In this document: positions 33,454 through 41,071 of the stretch, piece by piece
Position numbering within the stretch: position 1 is the first letter of the stretch
How the letters are laid out: each line of letters begins with the position of its first letter
DNA from: Darksidea phi
Taxonomy: Eukaryota > Ascomycota > Dothideomycetes > Pleosporales > Lentitheciaceae
NCBI GenBank assembly: GCA_030770425.1
Contig: JASJFT010000311.1
Span: 1 to 41,071, forward strand
DNA: 41,071 nucleotides
Direction: 5' to 3'
Notes under the pieces: generated by a model
Told to the model about the DNA's origin: nothing
The model's input: the letters and a program-made list of their open reading frames with translations, nothing else
Database searches by the model: none
Program-made: the position numbers and the translations under genes

Positions 33454-34431
33454 CTAAGCTTAACATGCACACTGTTGATTTTCTCCATTCATGAAGATGT
33501 GTGTAAGAACATCTTGGATATTAGCGAATGGTGAGACTCCCATGGATTTCGTTAATGGGTTAGACTTTACAGGTGGCGCCATGGTGGTTTGCCGGGGCGA
33601 GAGATAAGTACCGATTATCTCGGCAAAGAGGAGAGAGTCGGCCATATCGCTTTGCGTTGTCGTTAGCACATACTCGGCAGAAAAGCAAGATGCAAGAGAA
33701 TAATAGAAGAGCAGACTTGAAGGAACAAGAAGCTTATACGGCATACAACCCCGCCTCAGTGTCAACATCCAATACCCTCTCCAATCCAGCCCCTCCCGCC
33801 ATCTTCTCGATTAGGGCAAGAAACAACTTATCGTTCAGTGCCAACAACCATAGATGCTGCACAATTGTCTCATCTACTGTAGTAGCTTCCTTCTCTATAA
33901 ACATGGTACCGCCGTCTACTTTTGTAGCGGTACCGGGTTATGTTTCGAGCGAGATATTGCTCGGATGTGTAGGAGTTGCGGTCGTCGGAGGTGTCCAAGG
34001 TGTCGTTTGCGTAGCATGTATCCTGGCTGTGTTATGCGTGCATGGATACGGGGGGTTGTGAGGAGGGGGTGCTCGACGAGACGGAGTTATTGATAATTAT
34101 AGACGGGGAGAGATGACGAGTTCGCCCAGAGTATAGCACTCAAGAAACAAGGAACTGCATATGAGATGAACGTATGTATTAAAGTAACGTCCATCGAGTC
34201 GTAACGGAACACCAGCAGTACCTTTGCACTACAACAATGCCAACAACTATCGTACCGCTTAGATACTCTCGGAATAGATACTTAGGCTCTTAAGACTCTT
34301 ATATACTTAATATCTTTAGTATAACTTTCCTATTAACTTTATAATACTATATCTCGCTACTTATATCCTTAATACTTCTACTTTAGTCTATCTTAGTATT
34401 TATTTAAAGTATAGTATTTGATTTGGATTTG
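33454..34431. other. Intergenic region with weak frames and an AT-rich RIP-like tail
   Basis: Two overlapping weak frames occur: plus 33690-34061 (123 codons, hydrophobic C-terminus VAVVGGVQGVVCVACILAV) and minus 33460-33768 (102 codons, hydrophobic N-terminus). Neither shows a domain and at most one could be real. From about 34260 to 34430 the sequence is AT-rich with repeated CTTA/TATA steps, resembling RIP-degraded DNA. Confidence 0.4.
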
Positions 34432-34720
34432 CATAGTGGGAGTCTCTTCAGAAGGTCCGCACGAAACACAGTAGGAGTTTGTACACAGTAGAGGTGCTAT
34501 ACCCACACCTTATACACGATAATAGAGCTGTAGAGCTGTACACAGTACGACGAGGTGATGTTTCGAACATTGAGGCGCTGGACGAGAAATGACATGTAAT
34601 GCCGAACCACAGAGCGTTGGGAGACTAATAGCGGTAGCGAGGAGTTAGCGCACCAATACTACCACCCACCACCTATAGTATAAAAATTGCCCGCGATGAT
34701 ACCAGCATCCTACTTACTAT

Positions 34721-34784
34721 ATCTATCTCTTATCCTCAGCCAGCTTCCTCACATCTATCTCTTATCCTCAGCCAGCTTCCTTAC
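34721..34784 (+). repeat. 32-bp direct tandem duplication in repeat leader
   Basis: A 32-base pyrimidine-rich unit (ATCTATCTCTTATCCTCAGC..., 34721-34752) is repeated at once at 34753-34784 with a single C-to-T difference near its end. It lies between the TATA-like site and the ATG at 34821, in what would be the 5' leader of the repeat-encoded frame. Confidence 0.9.
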
Positions 34785-34820
34785 CTCTTCCTCAAACTTA
34801 CTATCAACACCCACCAACCA

Positions 34821-35283
34821 GATGTCTTTACTAACGATCGTTCGCCTAGTCCTTTAGTAGGAGGTACTAGAGTATAACAGCCTATTCGAGTATAGCGCTC
34901 TAAACGTTTCGAATATCGCGGCGGAGCATCCCCGGCGCTACAGGAGGGAGGTACTATCGACAGGGCTCCTCGATTATAATAACTATTGGTATAAAACCAA
35001 CTATACGTTGGACATATTCGAGGGAACGAGCGGCGATAGGATTCTCGTACAGCTATTAGCAGTTGCCTGCATCATATTCCTGTCCGAGGCCCTGTATAAC
35101 GAGGATAGGCGTTTCGTCCAGAGGCAGCTGTACCGTCTGCGCAGGCTGGAGGAAAAGCTTGTACAGGGAAGACTGTTGAGGAAGGAGGAATCGGCCTTCT
35201 TGAGAGGCTATCGAGGGAGCGAATACCTGACGTGGAAGATGGAGCTGGTGTCCATGGTGGATACGATACGAACGATGGCGTAG
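34821..35283 (+). pseudogene. Repeat-encoded unknown protein, closed by two adjacent TAG codons
   Basis: From the ATG at 34821 one frame of 153 codons plus a TAG stop (35281-35283) is interrupted only by two consecutive TAG codons at 34854-34859. Both are one C-to-T change from CAG CAG in CpA context, the classic RIP signature; I do not reconstruct the protein. The remaining frame has good amino-acid composition: EYNSLFEYSALNVSN, then an HPRRYRREVL basic stretch, a hydrophobic helix (LVQLLAVACIIFLSEAL), a charged helix (VQRQLYRLRRLEEKLVQGRL) and a C-terminal EYLTWKMELVSMVDTI. I do not recognise a family. An ATG start further down (35008) could give a 91-residue product. Confidence 0.6.
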
Positions 35284-35591
35284 GGGCGGAGGACGATGGG
35301 GATACCTGGCTGGGGAGGCTGCCGGTGAGTGGAGGACTGAGAAGTGGCCTGGCGTAGGTTACCTTGCTGTCGTTGTTGGTGGGGGATTCGGCGTTGTCGG
35401 CGCGTTTAACTATCTGCATATATTATTAGTAAATTAGGAGCTATTATTGTCCTGTAGTTGCTGCCTGTGCTGTTGCGTAAGATGTCGAAACATTGAAACA
35501 TAATGAGGTGATTAGAATCACGAAAAATACAGCCAGCCCAGAAGCCAACGTGACGTCACGCCGGGTAGTGGCCCAAGCTCCTGGGGGAGGG

Positions 35592-35761
35592 GTTAAAGTA
35601 TAGTATATCTATCTAAGAGCTCGTTACTGTATAGAGTACTATAGAAAGCTTATATCCTAAGAAGGATACTACGCTTAATAAGGTAGCTACGTTACGATAG
35701 TTATCTATACTTTATCGAGTAGAACTACCAAGTGAAGACCTATATCCTTACTAATAGAAGA
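35592..35761. other. AT-rich spacer between repeat and fold-back element
   Basis: A short AT-rich stretch (TATAGTATATCTATC and similar) without genes. It has the CTTA/TATA-rich look of RIP-affected DNA. Confidence 0.4.
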
Positions 35762-35883
35762 GGCCACTACGGTTCCGAGCATCCCTAAATTAGGGGGGGC
35801 ACCCCTAAATTAGGGCGGGGCGGGGCCCTAATTAGGGGTGCTGGCCCCCCTAATTATAGAATTTTTATAACAATATTATATAT

Positions 35884-35975
35884 ACTATAGTATTAGGTAT
35901 AGTATTAGATATAGTATCAGATATAGTATCAGGTACAGTATTAGGTATAGTATTAGGCATAGTATTAGGTATAGT
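35884..35975 (+). repeat. 12-bp minisatellite (TATAGTATTAGG-type)
   Basis: About seven imperfect copies of TATAGTATTAGG, with variants such as ATAGTATCAGAT, run head to tail inside the left arm of the fold-back element. No matching array was seen in the right arm. Confidence 0.8.
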
Positions 35976-36000
35976 AGCTAGCTAATATCGAGCTTATAGA

Positions 36001-36032
36001 GCCCTCACGATTAGTCGACTAATCGTGAGGGC
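36001..36032. repeat. 32-bp perfect palindrome
   Basis: The 32 bases centred on GTCGAC read the same on both strands, starting GCCCTCACGATTAG. A related imperfect version recurs at about 36055-36090 and near 36841-36875. It can extrude as a cruciform and may be a leftover of nested inversion within the element. Confidence 0.9.
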
Positions 36033-36083
36033 TTACTAGGTATAGCGAACTAACAGCCCTCGCGATTAAACGACTAATCGCGT

Positions 36084-36420
36084 GAGCTCAGCGGCTGGCC
36101 TATATCGAGCTCAGTAGCTGGCTAATATCGAGCTTAGTAGCTGGCTGATATCAAGCTCAGCGGCTGGCTGATATCGAGCTCAGCGGCTGGCTAATATCGA
36201 GCTTAGCGGCTGGCTAATATCGAGCTTAGCGGCTGGCTGATATCGAGATTAGTAGCTACCCTATATCGATCTCAGCAGCTGGCTGATATCGAGCTCAGCG
36301 GCTGGCCTATATCGAGCTCAGCGGCTGGCCTATATCGAGCTTAGCGGCTAGCCTATATCGAGCTCAGCGGCTGGCTGATATCGAGCTCAGCGGCTGGCTA
36401 ATATTCAGCTTAGTAGCTAG
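36084..36420 (+). repeat. 23-bp tandem array, left arm of the fold-back element
   Basis: About 14 copies of a 23-base unit (core GAGCTCAGCGGCTGGC, then TAATATC, TGATATC or CTATATC) run head to tail. Variation is mostly C/T and G/A. The same unit occurs in inverted orientation at 36607-36845. Confidence 0.9.
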
Positions 36421-36606
36421 GTCGTTAGGTAGTATTAAGGGCGCGTAGGGTACGCGGGTATTCGCGGGTATTTACATGCTAGTATATAAAATTTTCTACG
36501 TTATATACGCAATAACCTTAATATTATATACTTACCCTCTCGCTTCTCCTTAATAGTAATATAATAAGAACTATATAGTTTATACGACTAAGTTAAGGTA
36601 CCCTCC

Positions 36607-36845
36607 TAAGCTCGATATAGGCTAGCTACTAAGTTCGATATAGGTCAGCCGCTGAGCTCTGTATTAGCCAGCTACTGAGCTCGATATTAGCTAGCCGCTG
36701 AGCTCTGTATTAGCCAGCTACTGAGCTCGATATTAGCTAGCTACTGAGCTCGATATCAGCCAGCTACTGAGTTCGATATCAGCCAGCTGCTAAGCTCGAT
36801 ATCAGCCAGCTACTAAGCTCGATATAGGCCAGCCGCTGAGCTCAC
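36607..36845 (-). repeat. 23-bp tandem array, right arm of the fold-back element
   Basis: About 10 copies of the same 23-base unit as in the left arm lie in inverted orientation (GAGCTCGATATNNGCCAGC on the plus strand). The difference in copy number between arms shows that the arrays have expanded or contracted independently. Confidence 0.9.
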
Positions 36846-37120
36846 GCGATTAGTCGTCCAACCGCGAGGGCTGTTAGGTTTGCTATACTACTAGGCTCTA
36901 GATAGTATATAAAATTATAAGAGAATTAATTTTTTTAATATATTTCTATAAAAAATCGTAAAAATATTATAAAATAATTTAGATAAAAATTATAAATAAT
37001 TTTATTTTTATTTTTCTTAAAATTAGGGCCCCGCGCCCCCCTAATCGCGTGGCATTCTGGGCCCTAATTAGGGCCCCGCCGGGCCCCCCTAATTTAGGGA
37101 GGACTGGAACCGTAGTGGCC

Positions 37121-37561
37121 TAGCCGTAATTTAATAGCATTAGTGTTTTAGCAAGCCTGTACGGTTCACGTAATAGTCAGCGGGCATGCGACCTACCGAA
37201 CGGCCGCTCCGCTAACATCGCTAATCCGACTCAGGCTTGGGAGCAGTGCCAAGACTCTCAGGGCTGTAATGGTGGCCATGCTTGGTAAGACTCTACACTT
37301 TTCAGGGCTGCACACAGCACTCTCCCCTTCAGCCATATCTACAAACCATCGCCTCCGGCGCAAGGTCAGGGCAAGGGCGGGTCGGCCATCTTTTAGTTTG
37401 GAGTGGCAAATTTGCCATACTTTTTTTTTTTTTTTTTTTTTTCATTACAGCTACGTAAGCATAGCTGTCAGCCTGCAATATGTATTGCCATATCATGAAC
37501 TTACTACCGTGCGACATGTTTTGGACTACAACTATCCTATTAAGGAAAAGTATTTAGCCTA
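37121..37561. other. Intergenic region with a poly-T tract, 3' of the second NLR
   Basis: No gene is supported. A 22-base T run lies at about 37421-37442. The right end is the 3' flank of the minus-strand NLR gene. Confidence 0.4.
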
Positions 37562-40500
37562 TTACAAATATCTCTTCGTCAGAATGACTCTCGCACCCTT
37601 TGCTCTTAGCATCTTCACCACCGCCTCTCTGCCCATCCGCGAAGCCGCTTGGAGTGCGTTGTCGTACTCTCCACCCTGCGCGTTAACGTCGGCGCCCTTC
37701 TCGAGTAGTAGCTTCACCACCGCCTCGTGGCCTCCGTACGAAGCCGCCTGGAGTGCGTTACCGTAGTATCCACCCTGCGCGTTAATGTCGGCGCCCTTCT
37801 CGAGTAGTAGCTTCACCACCGCCTCGTGGCCTTTAAGTGAAGCCGCCTGGAGTGCGTTACCGTAGTGTCCACCCTGCGCGTTAATCTCGGCGCCCTTCTC
37901 GAGTAGTAGCTTTACAATCGCCTCGTGGCCGCTATATGAAGCCGCCTGGAGTGCGTTACCGTACTGTCCACCCTGCGCGTTGACGTCGGCGCCCTTCTCG
38001 ACCAGCAGCTTCACCACCGCCTCGTGACCTCCGTACGAAGCCGCCTGGAGTGCGTTGCCGTAGTTTCCGCCGTGTGCGTTCATTTCGGCGCCCTTGTCAA
38101 GCAGTGTCTGCATAACTTGACAATGGCCTTCGAGAGAAGCAAAGTACAAAGGCGTACCGCCACTCCCATCTTTCTCTTTGATATCACAACCTGCATCCAA
38201 AAGCCGATCAACGGCTGTGGTTAACCCAGCAGAACATGCCCGGTGCAGTGCATAAGTCGGTGGCTCATCGTCAACCCAACGCTCTCTGACATCAGAGATG
38301 TCATAGAGACTACTGCTATACACAACTGTGCCGGCAGATACAGGAAACCGTATGGGATCGAACCGTTGCCGTATCGTAGGGAAGTCATTGAACCCATCCC
38401 GTAAGCCGATGATTTGTAGGACGGCTGCTAGGTATCCGCTCTCCAGCTGAAGGAAAGACTCCAGAAGCCTAATCGCGCCTACAGGAATATGGCCGCATCT
38501 CGCGAAATGGTAATCGAAGTTGTGACTTGCATAGCTCATAAACGGATTCACTTGAAGACGAAAATAGAGATCAACAGCATCAACGGGCCCGTTGAAGGCA
38601 ACAAGACGAATGTACTGAAGACACACTTGCCCTAACCGTATGTGCATCTCATTGGGTATCGATAGCTGCCGCCGGAAACAGTCCTCGGGTAATTTGGATC
38701 TTGGGTCGGGCTTACTTAAGAATTCTTGCACCGTGTAGTGGATTGGTCGGATCACGCCATGAGCTTCTTCTAGTAAGTTACCACAAGCCTCCAGTATCAC
38801 TGTGGGCTCGTCGAACTCCAAATCCCGTGTAGGACGGGAGGTAGATCCCATTGCAAGCGCGGTTTGTAGTTCCTTGGTGCTCAACGGTCTCCGGGCATAG
38901 ATCATCCAACCAAGACAATTTAGCGCGAGTTCTCTCATGTAGGATGGCTGCCCTTCGATGCGCTCCAGTATGCGCGTATAGGTGTCCGGTAAACCTTGAG
39001 GTAATGACTCCAATGCATCTTCCACTAACCGGTCCTTTCGAGCTTTGCTGATCTCGCACATGCTGTCCAATTGAAGATTGACCCAGAGGAACCTGTTTCA
39101 CAGTAAGTCTTCGACGACCACGAGGCAGTTATCAAGGGCTATAACCTACATTCCATCTGCCTTGAGAGCAAGTGTTTGGATAATCTTCTGGGCGAGATCA
39201 TTGCTGTTGACATACAGAGTCCTGCCATGCTCCCCTTTTCGAAGTGTCTCGACTCGGCTACGTGCAAAGATCTCTATATCACTGGCGACATTGTCGGCTT
39301 GAACTTGGATAGTGGGTATCTTTTTATCCTCGAATGCTTTGGCGATATCCATTTCTCTTCGACTAGTGGCAAAGATCTTGACACGACACGGCGTTCGCGT
39401 TGTTACCACACCAGTGATAAATTCAAGGATGCCGCTTCGCTGGCGCTCGGGGCACTCGTCCAAGGCATCGAGAACGACATATACCTCGGAGAGATCTTCA
39501 ATAAGCGACACAAATCTCTCCTTGGTGCCAACCAGAGCCGGGGAAAATGCGTCATGCCAAATCTGGAGCAGATTGTGCGGTATGCGTTTCCTTCGTCGAC
39601 ACAACTGCTTGACTAGAGCGGCTATGATTCCTGCAACATCTCCCAATTGTGGATTCCGGTAGTCGTAGTAAGCGAAGCAGATAGCGGTATCCTTTTGGAG
39701 CTCTTTCTGAGCTGTGACGTGCTCGAGGACGTTGGATCTAGCTGTTGGATTAGTACAAAGGCTCAAAGTACTTTAGATTCTTTTTTAGAATACTTACGCG
39801 AGGACAGATTTGCCGATTCCAGCTACAGGCGGTTAGCATGTTGCAGGCTGTGAGGATGAGGTATTGCTAACGCTTTCCATGACACCATAAGAGGGATGAT
39901 GTGGAGCTGTTGAACCATTCTTGATACTTCGGCTCCCTAATCAGCCAGTCACATGTAGCTTCGTGCTTCTTCGCATACGTATCCTGATGAATTTTCTCAA
40001 ACTCGATGGTCGACACCCAAGAAAGGAATCTCAACTTCTCCTCCTGATGGTGTGTCAGTTCTGCCAAGTTCTCGATACGCTGTCGCTCTAGTTCATTGGT
40101 CCTGATATCATTGAACTGGCGTGCTCGAACTGAATGCGACAGAACCTCGAAATTATGTCGCATGTCTTTTTCGATGGATACGAACTCGGCCTCAAATGTC
40201 TCCCAATGCTGACGCATGAAAGCTCTTAGGGATGCCCATTTCCGATTGTTTCCACTCGCGTCAATAAAGACGTGGCGCGCCTTCCAGCCAAACTTCAGCA
40301 CATTCGCGTAAGTGTTGACTACCGACTCTTTTATGAGCTCGATATCTGCAGCCTTCGCGTATTCTGCTAGCGGCTTCAGGTAATCTTCGAATGTGCAGAT
40401 CATCTCGGTCAGTCTACTGAAAAAGATCGTGAACTTCAAGGCAAGATCGATAACAATTCGAACGGCGCCGACCACAAGGGACGATACCTCCGGATTCGCT

Positions 40501-40871
40501 TGAATACCTATGACAACGCCTCCCATAAACCTGTCAAGCAAGCTCAGAAACTTTGTAAGACGCTCAGCGTGTGGTCTAAAGCACGAATCGTCTTTATGCG
40601 CTGCATCATATTTTTGTACGTCGGATAGCAGAGCCCGCTCGTCGATAGTTTTCGAAGCCTGCTCGAACGCCGCTTTTTCAGCATCGGGTATCGTTTTTGA
40701 AAACGTTGCGAGCGCTTCCTCGAGCACTGCATTTCGTGACGTTACTGTGGTCGGTGAGCTTCCGTTTGATGGGGCATGCGGTGAGGGAAGGCTAGAGGTC
40801 GAGGCTGAACTAGCGGGGTCTGATGTGAAGGCGCCGCGTAGGCGATCCCGCAAGTGGAGCCGCTTCCGCAT
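37562..40871 (-). CDS. Fungal NLR: helical N-terminal domain, NACHT, high-identity ankyrin repeats
   Basis: Four exons (complement of 39872-40871, 39798-39822, 39150-39737 and 37562-39092) encode 1,047 residues. A 25-base microexon carries most of the P-loop (GKPGIGKSVLA, about 332-342). The start is the ATG at 40871; upstream the frame opens only with TTG. After a Ser/Pro-rich lead, residues about 45-300 form a helical domain with PEVSSLVVGAVRIVIDLAL, resembling the DUF7708-type N-terminus of fungal NLRs. The Walker B is VYVVLDALDEC (about 427-437), followed by GMFLWVNLQLDSM and IHYTVQEFLSKP, typical of this group. Seven ankyrin repeats (about 814-1044) end the protein; repeats 2-5 are near-identical. 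All frames are intact. Such NLRs are linked to non-self recognition and cell death in fungi. Confidence 0.9.
37595..38190 (-). repeat. 99-bp tandem array encoding ankyrin repeats
   Basis: The plus-strand marker GGCGCCCTTC (with one variant) recurs at 37691, 37790, 37889, 37988 and 38087, an exact 99-base period equal to one 33-residue ankyrin unit. Identity between adjacent units is very high except at two codon pairs per unit (after GG and after AAS), pointing to recent unequal exchange or gene conversion. Confidence 0.93.
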
Positions 40872-41071
40872 CGCATGATAGAGTCGCAAGGGCGATAAGG
40901 AGCTTGTAATTGTATGTCAGTACAAGAGGCATGAAGCATCCTACGCTCGCTGGAGCCTACATAAAAGGGCCACAAGTTGGCGGGGTAGCTAGCTGTACGG
41001 GTGACGATTAGCGATGAAAGGGACAAAATCAAAATTCTAACCGAGAACACCAAAACCCACACAAGTATATA
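40872..41071 (-). promoter_or_regulatory. Upstream region of the second NLR
   Basis: These 200 bases hold the leader and at least part of the promoter of the minus-strand NLR gene. No clear TATA box or other motif was found. Confidence 0.3.

Larger units (their letters stand above)
34432..35591 (+). repeat. Dispersed repeat, copy 2 (about 1.16 kb, near full length)
   Basis: The left part (34432-34571) matches 23273-23417 and the right part (35289-35591) matches 1-222 plus 1310-1388, so this copy joins segments seen separately elsewhere. Inside are a TATA-like CTATAGTATAAAA at about 34672-34684, a duplicated pyrimidine-rich leader and a 154-codon reading frame. No terminal inverted repeat or LTR-type TG..CA ends could be recognised. 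It carries no insertion at the site occupied by the pogo-like element in copy 1. Confidence 0.8.
35762..37120. mobile_element. Fold-back (inverted-repeat) element, non-coding
   Basis: The ends are inverted copies: GGCCACTACGGTTCC at 35762-35776 faces its complement at 37106-37120, each followed inward by CCCTAAATTAGGG-type sequence. Further in, the arms stay complementary over long stretches: the AACAGCCCTCGCG...CGCGTGAGCTCAGCGGCTGG segment at about 36051-36100 faces 36829-36880. They carry mirrored 23-bp arrays around an AT-rich centre (about 36480-36600). There is no open frame. No target-site duplication could be called with confidence. The class is unknown; it would need a transposase from elsewhere. 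Confidence 0.75.

Noticed and set aside
33460..34061. Competing frames minus 33460-33768 and plus 33690-34061 as secreted or membrane proteins
   Set aside because: They overlap on opposite strands; hydrophobic stretches alone do not decide, and no family resemblance is visible. Kept only as a note in the intergenic entry.
1..35591. Reading the two repeat copies as the LTRs of one giant element
   Set aside because: They are in direct orientation, but the interval holds ordinary conserved genes in both orientations, and there are no primer-binding site, polypurine tract or gag/pol sequences.
36001..36850. CRISPR-like array in the fold-back element
   Set aside because: The 23-base units are contiguous without spacers and the context is fungal; this is a tandem satellite.
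37121..37330. Possible tRNA or structured RNA just right of the fold-back element
   Set aside because: I tried to find a cloverleaf or conserved A/B boxes and could not.

Overview
The window looks like nuclear DNA from a filamentous ascomycete, most likely Dothideomycetes (Pleosporales-like). The reasons are introns of 43-113 bp with CTAAC/CTGAC-type branch points, a class I histone deacetylase next to a proteasome lid subunit, two fungal NLR (NACHT STAND) genes, a But2-domain secreted protein, and repeats carrying C-to-T stop codons (CAG to TAG) as left by repeat-induced point mutation (RIP). Species cannot be told from the sequence. All exon structures were built by hand from splice signals and reading-frame continuity.

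Layout. The left edge (1-1388) is the 3' part of a dispersed repeat interrupted by a 1,087-bp pogo/Fot1-like transposon; an AT-rich RIP-like block follows (about 2030-2395). A five-exon NLR gene (2526-6293) and a But2-domain secreted protein (6829-7455) come next. From 7456 to 11486 there is only decayed sequence, including a recognisable protein-kinase pseudogene (about 9400-10350). The core from 11519 to 31328 is gene-dense and well preserved: an MFS transporter, a secreted dipeptidyl-peptidase V, two F-box proteins, a small unknown protein, an ExoIII-type AP endonuclease, a GFA/CENP-V-type zinc protein, a metacaspase, the RPD3-type deacetylase and, divergently, RPN11.

From 31329 to 37561 the window becomes accessory again. 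It holds a decayed Cys-rich membrane-protein gene; the second, fuller copy of the left-edge repeat, which encodes a 154-codon reading frame closed by two adjacent TAG codons; and a 1.36-kb fold-back element with mirrored 23-bp arrays. The right edge (37562-40871) is a second NLR on the minus strand, with near-identical 33-residue ankyrin repeats encoded by a strict 99-bp array.

The block of conserved genes (chromatin, proteasome, proteolysis, DNA repair, transport) is flanked on both sides by NLR genes and RIP-affected repeats. The most unusual items are the repeat-encoded unknown protein family, the fold-back element, the filled/empty site pair that dates the transposon insertion after the repeat, and the recently homogenised ankyrin array of the second NLR.
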